From Oasisia sp. SBJ-2009 (Eukaryota > Annelida > Polychaeta > Sabellida > Siboglinidae): a stretch of 64,000 bases of DNA. Below, one piece after another: positions 36,301-47,904 of the stretch. The translations under genes were made by a program, and so were the position numbers. Position 1 is the stretch's first letter; every line of letters begins with the position of its first letter. The stretch lies in the NCBI GenBank assembly GCA_964017155.1, contig OZ024856.1, forward strand, positions 36,924,294-36,988,293, read 5' to 3'. A model generated the notes under the pieces. That model saw nothing but the letters and a program-made list of their open reading frames with translations, did no database searches and was not told where the DNA came from.

Positions 36301-37748
36301 TTGCAAGTTCGCAAGTATTTTGAACACAGTCTGGCTTGGCTGGTTTTCGTGTAAGGTTACTGTTATTTGGCAGCAACGTTATTTTAAACTGGTGTCATCA
36401 TATGATTATCATCTTAGTATGTTTAGCAGTAATTTTGTCTTGAAAATGTAGTACAGATACCACTAAGAATACATATTTGCAGCTTAGCAGATTTGTTTTC
36501 TAGTTATTTTGTCCATTATTACATCGTTATTGGGATGTTCTAATTAAATTTTCATAATACAAAATGGCTGATGAGTTTTGGACTTGTTTTGCGTGACCTG
36601 AACTTGCAGTTGAGCGGACCGTGTTGTTTTGGGACCAGTATTGGCAAGTGATGTATTGTTTTCCTGCCTCAGACAAGGCAGATCCTGTTAATGGGCCTAC
36701 AGCCGCTGCACTAGAGCCCTGTCTGTGGCCATGACAAGTGATGATTTACAAATGCATTGTTGTGACTAACTGCCAGATTTCATACCCAGTATCTGGCCAG
36801 TCGTTGACGGGGTTTGTCCACGATGCTTGCACTGCCCCCTGGAGGACTTCGTGGAGATTAAGGCAATTTGTAGTGTGAGTGGATCGAGTGTGATTTGGCG
36901 TCAGCGTTTGACAGTTTGACAAATGAGTCTGGGAACCTCACTGCGGATTTATCAAGTGGAGACAAAAATCCTGCCATGGATATTTGCAAGGGCATTGTCC
37001 TTTTGGCAGGCTTAAACGGCAGTGCTCTTTCTTAGCCTTTGTTTTTTTGATTAGTCGCAAGAGGCTGGCTTTGCTGCAGTCTTTTGGGAAGTACTCGTTG
37101 ACATATTGATTGATTATTCTTCCATGGCATTTTTTAGCCTAATCTTTGAAGTGGTTGGGAGGTGGTGGGTAAAGTTGGCACTGCTAGGAATAGGCTGTCA
37201 TTCACAGCAATTGTTCATTGTCTCACACGTTTACCAAACAGTACATGTCTCCCTCATTTATTCACAAGTTCACCTAAAACTGACGGTCTTGTGTTTTTCT
37301 GCATAAGCAGGTCTGCCCCATGCAGTGAGTCAATAGTCACCTGTGGCCGTTTGATAAGGGGTTCATTACAAATAACTTGGAGGGTTTCTTAGGAAAGAGT
37401 CTGGGGGTAATTTCATAGGCAGGGTCTATCTAATCTTGTATTCCTTAGACACTTTGCTGATGTTGACAGTTCCTCGAATATTCAGTGTTGTAAGATTTCT
37501 GAAGTTTCTTCAGTCTTCACAGCCAGTTGAGTTTATTACATAATAAGTTTTTTTTGCAAATTGTTAGTAATTTGACGGGGTGGAAGAATTAATTCTGCTA
37601 TTCATCACCAGATGCATCATTCATGAAACAATTTGTCTCTAATCTGCACATGGTCAAGTCTGTTCACTTAATTCACTACAGGGGTACAACACCCATATTA
37701 ACTAAGCTCCTTGTTTCTTAATCTTAATCGTCTCCTGTCTAGTTGTCA

Positions 37749-37790
37749 CCCTTTCTTTCCCGCCCTTTCTTTCCCGCCCTTTCTTTCCCG
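37749..37790. repeat. 14-bp tandem repeat, 3 copies
   Basis: The unit CCCTTTCTTTCCCG is repeated three times, followed shortly by a (CT)n run near 37818-37830. Confidence 0.95.
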
Positions 37791-38350
37791 CCGTACCTTT
37801 ATTAGTCACTCTCATCTTCTCTCTCTCTCTGGCCAACCTAATTAATTATCTTGTAGACCCAAAATTATGTTGTTTCTTGATAGATGGTGTGTGTTAGTGT
37901 CAGTTTCATGGTTCCTCTCTTGTACTCATGAGATGGCAGTGGTGACTTATTAAAAGAGACAGCCTGTGCTAGCCAGTGGTCACTTCGTCAAGTGACCAGA
38001 TGGTTAGTCAGAATCTTGGCAGACATCCAAAGTTTGCAAGGGTTCAGACAGTTGTGAGAGAAGCGGCATCATTTTTCCAGGCTGTCTCAGATCTTAGACT
38101 ACCAGGAACCTTTTATTGATTGGGTCTAATTGTGACTTAGTTGCAAGTTCTCATCAATACAATGTTTGTCTAGGGTTACTCCCCTATCTCTGACAGGATA
38201 ACCAATTGTTCCTGTTGATTCACCTGGACAAGGTAATTCATCTGTTAACACATTCTACACGTTCTCGTTACATGATCACCAAAGAACATGCCATCTTCCC
38301 ATTTAATTTTTTCTTCAGTCATCAACTTTTTAGAGAAATTTCCCTGTGCA

Positions 38351-38376
38351 GTTTCACTTTTTGATTGCAGGTAATA
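38351..38376 (+). promoter_or_regulatory. Weaker back-to-back acceptor/donor
   Basis: GTTTCACTTTTTGATTGCAG ends at 38370 and abuts GTAATA. The pyrimidine tract is good and the donor is weak. It is a second-rank recursive splicing candidate. Confidence 0.2.
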
Positions 38377-39411
38377 AATAGCATAATGTGCACAAACCTT
38401 TTTTGATAATGTGTCAACAGTAGGCCAGACAGATGTAATGAACTATTACATTTAGAGTTATGCTACGACTGCAAGTGTCATAATCTGAAGTAAGCCGATG
38501 CCTGGTCACATATGAATCATTGATTTCCTTCAAAGAAACAGCAGCTCAGCAAAGGTCGGATCCCAAGAAAATAGATTCACCTGTGGTCATTAAAAACCCG
38601 TTTATCTTCTACCTTGGTGTTTAGAGCTGATGTAGTTGTTTTTCCTCTGATCGCCGTGCTGCCGGTGTGGCGCTGATGCAATGTGTTGAGAGTTTGTCTA
38701 CACCAATCAGAGACTAGCTTGGAAGGAGACACCCAGACTGCGGTCTCCTCATTTATGTCTCTCATTCTAATTCTCCCGATGACCGGTGGCAGCCAAATTA
38801 CTAATTTGCTTCCGGTTTCTGGGCTTAGGAGTGAAAAGCCAGTGATTTTGATATAGCAGCCTCATTCTAGGATTTTTTGCTCCTGTAAAAATGTTGCCGG
38901 ACAGTGAAATTGTTGTGCTTAAGGGCAATGACACTTACGCTGTGCTGAAAGTTTGTGCCTGTTTGGCATGTGAATATGTTGGTGACAACTTAATCTGCGG
39001 ATGGTATTTCTACAGGGTTCTCTTTGGCCGGATAATGGCGGATGAGCAGCTTATTGTGGTCTTATGTCTGTAGACAGCCAGCTGGGATGACCAGAGGTCA
39101 AGTGTCCAGCTGGAGATGCTGCAATGTCTTGTCTCCTGACTCCCCCAGTCAGGTCTCATGGCCTCACGTCTGGGCCTGTCTCAATCTAGCAGCCCACGAG
39201 TGTTTGGTGGAATATACAGTGGTCGTGTGGATGTTGTTCTCTTGTCCATTGTTTTGGGTTGCAGACCTGCATTTTTCTTATGTCAATGGTTTTTCTTGTG
39301 TCATATTTCATGCACTACACCATTTATCATATCATTACCTGATTACAGTATTATAGATCCATAACACAATCAAACCCCAAACCCATTAAGTTCCTTACGA
39401 ATCCTGACATC

Positions 39412-39665
39412 TTCATCCCCTCATCCCTCCCCTCATCCCTCCCCTCATCCCTCCCCTCATCCCTCCCCTCATCCCTCCCCTCATCCCTTGCCTCATCCCT
39501 CCCCTCATCCCTCCCCTCATCCCTCCCCTCATCCCTTGCCTCATCCCTTGCCTCATCCCTCCCCTCATCCCTCCCCTCATACCACACATCTTTCCTAGCC
39601 TCATCCCTTGCCTCAACCTCCTTCATCCCTCCCCTCATCCCTCCCCTCATCCCTCCCCTCATCCC
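39412..39665. repeat. 12-bp minisatellite (CCTCATCCCTCC)n
   Basis: About 250 bp of 12-bp units with variants (CCTTG replacing CCTCC) and one interruption near 39580-39600. On the minus strand it gives long spurious Arg-Asp-Glu-Gly repeat frames, because 12 is a multiple of three. Confidence 0.95.
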
Positions 39666-39669
39666 TGTC

Positions 39670-42600
39670 CATCCTGACCTGTCTGTCAGCCATGAATCAC
39701 GAGGTGAAGACCAGCCCAGTGGCCCTGGAGCCAGTCAGTCTACACACAACCCACCATTGACTCGTCTTCCCATCTGTTTCCCATTTCACCCCCTCCCTGC
39801 ATCCCAGTGATGACAGGGGATCAACTTTATTTCCTGCTCCCTGTTAGCCCGGCTACAGTGCCTAAAGGGTGGCGCCAATACAGGGGTGCCTGATTGGGCG
39901 AGGGGTTTTACGGAACTGTTTTTTCACCTCTGGAATAGTACCAGCTGCATTGTTTTTGTGGGCACAGGGGTGCTCGGTTTAGTGAAGGTAGCTGCCTTCA
40001 ATGGGGGTCTGTCTTCCCGTAATTGCCCTAAACATAGCCCTCACTTCCATAGATACGTTTTTGCTTCCTGGCTGCTTCCCTAAACATGGTACAGACTTCC
40101 TACGCCAGGGTCTGCTATCATGGGTGTCTCCATCAATTAAAAATAACGAGTTCCAATTTAAATCATATCTTCTCAAATACATCATGAAAATGTTGCCTGT
40201 CCATAATTATGTATACAGAAATGTTAATGATAATGTTAATTATATGTTTTTAATTGTACATCATTTTTAAGTGAACAGGGTATTTGTATATGTTAGATAA
40301 AGCTGTGCGGGGTAGATGGTACATTTCATGTAGGAAAGAAATGCTGAAATAAGCTTCAGCCATGTGCTGATTAACAAAGGAATGGTGACACGACAAAACA
40401 ATGGCAGTGAACTGTGACATTCAGTGACTCCTTCACCCGGCTAGTCGGGGACGATTTTCTGTTTATCTCTGTTGAAATGCCCGATGTGCACTTCGGTGAA
40501 GATGCTGTCAGTTTTTATTCAAAAGTACTCAGAAACCTGGAGATAATTCCACTGGATTTGGTGTGATTTTTCTCTGTGACAGACATGTTTATACTATTAT
40601 TGAAACCTTTGGAAGGGCACAATGGGAACTTTTTATTGATTAAGACATTTTCAGGTACCCAATTACCACATGCCACTTTCCTTTCATACTGTTCTTGGTG
40701 GTGTCCTGAGTACTCCTTGTCAAAATTACCTTAATTAATTTGCCCAAGGTTCAACACTACCCTGGTTATCTTGGACAAGAGTCTGAAGCTCTGTCCATTG
40801 CACCACAATAAATAACCAGAGACCAACCATCAGATCACAGGACATAGGTCAATGGTCCAGCATAGAAATAGGCATATGGACCCTGATGCCATGGAGAAGA
40901 TCCACCTATGGCGGACCAAAGTTTACGTATTATATAGATTTACAATAGTTAAACAATACCATTGTAGCAATGTTCAAATTAAAATGAGAATTTCCGTCCC
41001 AATCTCCAGTACACAGATGGGGTAAGTTGGTCAGCATCAGGGGGTGAAGCAGTTAATCACCCACTGATGAGGGCATCTACCAGCCTCCAGGTGATGAAGC
41101 AGGAGTGATGTCATCACCCTGACTGATGACCCTGGAGTAAGGTGTGGTGTCAGCCCTGCTTGTTGTTCTTCCCTCCTCCCTCAGCCCGCAGTCTACCAGA
41201 CAACCCCAAACTATCCATCACCCTGCCCAGCTCCCAAATATTTACAAACACACATGTTGGGTGGTGATCAATGAGGCGGAACTGTTTCCCTCCATCTGGG
41301 ATGACTGTCAGCCAGAGATGGGACGGGTTGGGAAGAGAGGGAAGACTCGTGTGGGAGCCAGGGGAAGGGGTTCTTTGGTTGCAGGTATGGTGACGGGGAA
41401 CTACATTGTATATTTGTATAGTGTCCTGTGAAGTAGATGCCTGGGTGATGAGTAATCTTTTTATGAATGAACATGTGGAGGCGGTTAAGTTCCCATTAAG
41501 TCATCTTCTTAGAAAAGTTGAGGAAATGTTGGCAGCATTTGTCTATGGCAACAGCTGATCCCATATAAAACCAGATTAGTGAAGTATGTGGGCATGAAAA
41601 ATAAGGATGTTGTTCTAACAAATAGCTACTGAGAAAGCCTTAACACTTACTACATAAATAGTTTTAAGAAATCTTCAAAGCGTTTTGTAAGGTGTTGCTG
41701 TTTTCCCACACTAACATGTAACGATCAAAACAACTGTTGCTCACTGTTTAAACGGCTTCATTTAAATTTGAGCTGTTTTCATTGTATTTGTTATGTATAT
41801 AATTGCCATTTCCAGCCTCCCTCCCATAAACCCCTGGGGTAGAATGTGCCAACAACTGGTTAACCTTTGGGTCACCCTTGCTTTATCTTTTAATAAGCAC
41901 CCCATCAAAAATACCTTGTGATTTGTCAGGATCTGGCGACACTGTGGCCAGTGGGATACTATGATAAATGACTTGTAGTCAGAACCTGATAGATTATGTT
42001 GAGGACTGTCTGGCTGTGTGACAGTTTGCCGTCACAGTTCCACTTAATCCATTGTCTGTCTCCGTCTCTAAACCACCAGAGAAATGACTTGATGCAGTCT
42101 CTCTGGCTCCCTGTCACTCACTCTGTTTGATTTTAACTTTTTCACTCTATACCCGTATGTGTAGTATCATACCCACTCTTTATTCCACATACACTAGTAC
42201 AGCCTGTAGTTGTAGAACTCCCATTCATGGAAAACACACACATCCTGTGGCAGTGATGTATTGTGCAGAATTTTAACAAGACCAGCATTGATTCTGATGA
42301 TAATTTGCACCCCAAAAAAACATAATTCACAACATTAGCTATAGTGTACTTATTATTTTATTATTACTAGAACTGTAATGACCACCATTTGTGGCTTTAG
42401 TCAGGAACTGATGAATGCAACCGATGGCAGTCGAAACGTCAACGTCAGTCCAGATTGATTAGTTGTGTGGTAATAAATCTTGCTTTAGTATAGTATTCTC
42501 CCAACACGATGAAATGTTCGTGAATATAAAGATAAAATATTCCAACATGCACTGTATGTGTTAAAGTTACAAACAAAATAACCATTTAATGAGTAAAGTG

Positions 42601-43360
42601 TCTGGTATAAGGTGCTGGTCCCTCTGGTCACAACACACAGGTGACTATGCCAAGAGAGTCTGGCTGACACCACAGTCCAAGGCTACACCTCCATCTCCAC
42701 CTTTCAGTGTCGTAGCAGAGGCAGTGGTTTACCAGCGTCCAGCTCACGGCAAATGAAAGCCTTCAGCTTGGCAGGTAGAAACCCAACAGTTGAGGTTTCC
42801 TGTCAACTCCCGCAGGCGAAAATCACATGTTCTCTCTCTTTTGTCTACGTGTACAAAGCTGCCTGAGTACATTTTTGACATTTGACAACTTGAGCTGAAA
42901 CCTTTCTCTGTTTCGACGGCTGGGTGTCTGCTTGTTTAATATAATTAGACCATGGCTAGTAAAAAGGGACGAGCAAGAGCCAGGCCAACTAGACAACATG
43001 TGATGACATGATGAATAATGCAGTCCTTTGGAAGCCAAAGATAGAGAAAGGTGGAATTGTCTGCATCCTGCAGGAAATGGGCAAGTCTTATGAGAAAGGT
43101 GAAAGATCGTATTTTTTGTATTTCTTTCAAACTTGTTGATAACACGAATCCAGTTTTACGCAATCCTTTTTAATATCACCGTGCCAAAAATGATTGTTGA
43201 CAGAACAAAGAAAAACAGTTCTATGCAGTGTTACGTCACCAGCACCGATGCCATGCTCCCAGCACAATGTTGCCATCTGCCGTGTGCATACTGAGTGATT
43301 TCAAGTGACACAGTATCTCTTAAATGACATTTATCTCCATTCATTACATCATATCTCAAC
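39670..43360. other. Intron sequence, little recognised
   Basis: No gene was recognised. A MEF2-type site (TTAAAAATAA) lies at 40137-40146 in a modestly complex stretch. Open frames are short and overlap in several phases. Confidence 0.45.
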
Positions 43361-43720
43361 AAGCAGCCCATATCCAACTGGCTCCCTATTATCACCCGCA
43401 CGCTTCAGTTAAATGATTTAAATGATCAGATCAATGACCTTGCGGCTGAAAAAGCGGGCGCCTACTATTTTACACATGTAATTGATGGATCACGTTCTCA
43501 GATAATTCTGGATTAAATGCGAGGTAATTGCGAGTTGTCTGACACAATTTTTTTCCCTCGCTTACTGGTAATGACCAATCCATTGCTGCCACTCTGTCAC
43601 TGACAATCACGGGACAGTTAACCAAGCAGAGATGGAAAAGAGATACGGTTCTGTTTGGCTTTTCTAGAATGACCAGATCAGGTAACTCTGCAAACACAAC
43701 TCAATTTGTGTGTACAACCA
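43361..43720. promoter_or_regulatory. Homeodomain-site-rich block, candidate enhancer
   Basis: Within about 60 bp lie TAATTGAT (43479-43486), GGATTAA (43510-43516, a K50-type site) and GTAATTG (43524-43530). CpG content is above the local background. It is listed as a candidate only. Confidence 0.3.
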
Positions 43721-44574
43721 TAATTCTGTTGGACATGCAGATTTACAGTTTAAAATGCATTAATGTTTGCTCAGAAACTTGCACTGCATTGTTGAGAGCA
43801 TGAAAGGACTGTATCGCGTAACATTAACAAATGAATGATATGTAGAGAACGTAATCGGTTCTCATGTTGATAATTGCTGATTGCTGTGCAGATTTGGGGT
43901 TTAAAATTTACATAAACGTTTGGGCACTTCATTATTGACAGCATACAAAAGTCGGTGTTAACATCGACAAAAGAAATTATATATCGAACGTAATCGGTTT
44001 TTGTAGTGCGATGAAACGGGTGGTCGGCATTTCTGTGTCAAAGACATCAACATGAATGGCCACACATACAGATGACAGGGAGAGACGACTGAATGACTGT
44101 CTCCTCAGCCCTTGCCTAGTGTAGGCTCCCTGGGCCTCTTCCCTTTGTGTCTTCTGTCATTCACGGATCCAGTCACCCAGGATCACTGCCTCAACAAACA
44201 CACAACAGTTTGACAGTGGTAGAATCCACAGTTTAGGTGACACTGAAAGTAAAGTGGGCAATTACCTCGTAGGTACGTGTTGTTGCCAGTTCTAAAGCTG
44301 TAGGTATCTGTTTCCCTTCATAGCGGGTATTGATGCTTGATGTCAACGGCTGCTGTTTTTGTGTCGCCAACTGCCAAATCAGCCACATTTGAGAGCTGCT
44401 TGTTTATTAGACACCTTTATCTACCTTACAGAAAGAAACATCTAAAACAATGGATCTTTTTCTATGCAAGTAATTTTGATGCAAACAAGATTTCATTTTG
44501 TATGCTACCATGATTAAGTAGAAACTACACACCCTGTCTTTGGCGTATCAACCCATATACACCCATTACATACA

Positions 44575-44670
44575 ACATTAAACAATACTTGAAGTAATTT
44601 ATTAATAAAATTATTTATTATTAATGAAATTAAATAAATAAAAATTGAATATTTAAAAATATATACTATA
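44575..44670. repeat. Very AT-rich patch
   Basis: Close to 90% A+T, made of TTATTAATAAAA, TTATTTATT and AAATAAATAAAA segments. It is a possible matrix-attachment or easily melted site. Confidence 0.6.
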
Positions 44671-45551
44671 ATGTCTCATTTATTTCCAAAACAAAATTAT
44701 ATCATCCCGAATCCCAGATGTACAGAAAATAACATTGATGTAAAATATCATTATTCTAATTTATAAGTTAAACTCCATAATGCAAATATAATAGGCAGAT
44801 CGAAGACTTGCTTTCTAGCATTGTCTGACGTTTTAATTGAAATATTAATCTCCTTGACAGTGTGATAAAAGAATATTTAATAATGGTATCTATCATCTGC
44901 CTTCCATGCCTTTTGTGAGGTACTCTTTACGGTCACTCCACAAAGGAGTCTTGGCCTTTGTTTTTTTGAAAACAGTCATTAGATGACTCAGTAGTGTTTC
45001 GCCTTGTCACACGCATGCATTCACGTCATTAATCACGCGTGTTTCTGTCCGTGCATGCGCCAGTGCGTGCATGTGTGTGTGTGTGCATTGAAATGCATGG
45101 ATTAAACTCGTGGATTGGGTCTGTGTTATCGGTGAATGCACACTTACTGGGGGATGAATCACTGATGGACAATGTGAGAGGCAGATTTATAGAGTGTCTG
45201 CCTGGATGGGCCAGGTAACGAGGCAATGACAAATTTAGTGACGTACGACATTGACCAGTGTCATCGATGTGGAGCAGACAGAGCTCACCTGCAGCAGATG
45301 GTGACACTGTCACTGGACACACCTTTGTGTGAGTCACCACAGAATGGTAGCTGTGCTTGGAACTGAGAGTAGAAGAAGTGTTGATGTTGCCAAGAGTATG
45401 GGAAGAAAACGTTTTTGTTGATTTTAGAAGGATGTTGACCTTTTGGTGATATGCTTCACAGGGAGAGATACCAGAGTGTTGCAATCTTCAGTTCCTTCGT
45501 TGACACTAAAATGATGCACTGATAGGTGTCATGTCAATGTGTGACCAGGTT

Positions 45552-45765
45552 GTCACATGACAGCAGTTCCATGCAAAATGGCGGGAAGGTTATAGTCACC
45601 ATATCTATTAATCGCTGGATGAATTGTTTATGTTTCTGTTGCTTTGCTTATCTTTCCATATCAGAAGCTGTCTCTGTCCACTGGCGGTAATACAAAAGAG
45701 ACGCCCAACAATTGTCAATGAACTGCTGTCATGTGACATGGTGATGTGATCACATGACAACAGTT
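45552..45765. mobile_element. MITE-like element, 186 bp plus an extra arm
   Basis: Terminal inverted repeats GTCACATGACAGCAGTTC (45552-45569 and, inverted, 45720-45737) bound a 186-bp noncoding unit. A further variant arm (CACATGACAACAGTT) follows by 45765, so the right end forms a palindrome like the one at 26980-27044. No clear target duplication was seen. Confidence 0.6.
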
Positions 45766-46499
45766 ACTATTTTACACCAGCACCTAGATGATTTCACAAG
45801 CTATGTAGAGCACAGTGTCATGACATTGATAGATACATCCCTACAACATAAATAACAACCTGGTGATAATGTATGTACATGTTGTGTAAATATTTTGTAG
45901 TTCTAAGCAAATTGCAAAATGGCTGAAATCGATTTTCACAGTTTAAATGCTACGAGTGGATGTCTACTTAGTTGTGGCACTGAACTAGATGTATTGCATT
46001 GACCTCTTGCAGGAAGAAGGAAGTGGGGTGGTCATGTTGTGGTCTAGAAAGGAGGGTTTATAACCCAGTGATTAATAGCCATGTGGTGGTGCTAATAGCC
46101 CAACCAACCTCGTTAGACAGATTTGGCTTAAACATAATAAATATAATTTCCTTGAAATACCACAGTTTTGCACACATGGTTGCGTTTTATGCCTTACAGA
46201 AGGGTGGTTCAAAGGATTTGTTTTATGTTGATGAAAGGGCTCTTGGATTGGTTTACTGGCTCCCACAATGTGTGTAAAATATTGTACACTAAGAAGCATT
46301 TGAAGCAAGTACAGTGTAATTAGATTTACCAATTAACATTGTTCTATCACAACAACTTAAATAAAACATATTTCAAATGGAATTTTGTTATTATCATTTA
46401 ATAGAACATTTAATGTTTTTGAACACTGAGCAGTGGAGTTAACATATGCAGTGGTGTTAACATGTGGCTTCTCTTGCACATAATTATAAAAATGCAGTA

Positions 46500-47904
46500 T
46501 CAGCAAGGTACACACCCTGGAAGAGTGTATCGGAGAAATGGACTCTCCCTAATAGCGTGGAATGGACAATTCGTCATTATTATAAAAACATTATCCTGTA
46601 CTAAAACAACCCATTCCTCAGACATGTTAAGTCTCCCGCATTCGGCGGGAGACTCCCGCAATTTACAGGAAATCTCCCGATCTCCCGCACGGGAGAACCA
46701 ATCTCCCGCAATTTCACTGAAATGTAAGTGAAAAAAATTGCGGGAGACTCCAACACCAAAAACAAACAAATTTGACCTAAGTTACCTAACTGGGTGCGGA
46801 TAATTGGTTTATTTCTGGCTGGGTATTGTCGTGTGTGCTTTTCTGTGTCACCTCACAATGTAGTGCCAGTTAACTAATTGCAATCGAGTCTGAGACTGAG
46901 CTAATGCTCACAGACATCGCCGGGCGCTCGCCGGTGCAGACAATGATTTGAACAATGACCTGAATTGGAACTATTTAAATCCCGTCTTACTGTGATGACT
47001 GAACATTAAAAACTGTCTAATAAATATCTAAGTACAAAGCCTACACTTTGCCTGTCGCTGACATTGTTTATTAGCTTGGTAGAATCACCGCGAGCCGCTT
47101 TGATACCCTATTATCGCCCGCTGTGTACGTTCCAGTCTTGTAGTACAAAGTGCAATCCGTTTAGATCTAATGGAATAATGGCCATCCATACATCTACACT
47201 ACATGTGCACGTTTGTAAATATATGTACTTTTGCTAAGCTCTTTACTATTTGAGTACATTTGACATGTAAATGAAAAACATTCTCAACAGTTGAGAAAGC
47301 ATAGTTATTTAAATGGCTCCAGTCGAGCCTATGTCACCATGGCTCAGTCCAGCTCATAAATAATGAATTCCCTATTCAAGTTTTACATGTAAAGATTATA
47401 TTAGTTGTGTAATAAAATATCATGTAGATGCTGCTGCTTTTCATCCAAGGGATTTTTTTGCAACATATGATTCATAAGTTCAACAAACATGCCAATGAGA
47501 TTAGCAGGGAATTTATTATATTTGTGGTATTATGACTAGTGATAATAAAACATCTATTGTTCATGGCTCCAAGAATGGTTTTGCTCCAAAATAAGTTAAT
47601 TCATATAACACAAAATCTATGTCAATATCTTAATCAGTGCAATTTATTCCTTTTTGTATTATATTATTTGCATTTATGGTTAAAAACCTAATTTACGTAT
47701 AATAGCCCAATTTTCCAAGACCCTCCGATTTACGTATAAAATGCCGTTTTCCCCGAGACCCTCCGATTTACGTATAAATCTCCCACATTGGCATTTCCAA
47801 AACTTAACATGTATGATTCCTGACCACATTATTGTTTCTTGTGGCTTGGTAAGCCTTGTTTCCCGTGATTGCGGTACTAAGAACCAACAATGGAGCTTCA
47901 TCAT
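46500..47904 (-). repeat. CTCCCGC-cluster repeat, possibly one element with 47690-47790
   Basis: At 46631-46752 the motif CTCCCGCAATTT and its inverse recur at least six times, including the hairpin GTCTCCCGC/GCGGGAGAC at 46631-46653. At 47690-47790 a GATTTACGTATAAA segment recurs three times; two of the copies follow AGACCCTCC, and one is followed by CTCCCAC. Both clusters contain GGGAGA- or GAGGGTCT-type strings on the minus strand and may be two ends of one unclassified transposon. The join is inferred, since the middle has not been matched. Confidence 0.4.
46880..47190. promoter_or_regulatory. SOX-site block, candidate neural enhancer
   Basis: Two ACAATG sites lie 12 bp apart (46940-46945 and 46952-46957) and a CATTGTT site is at 47062-47068. 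The block is CpG-richer and unique. It lies between the two repeat clusters, so it could also be internal sequence of that element. Confidence 0.3.

Noticed and set aside
39351..39662. Arg-Asp-Glu-Gly repeat protein on the minus strand
   Set aside because: Direct translation of the 12-bp minisatellite, with no sequence outside the repeat that resembles a gene.
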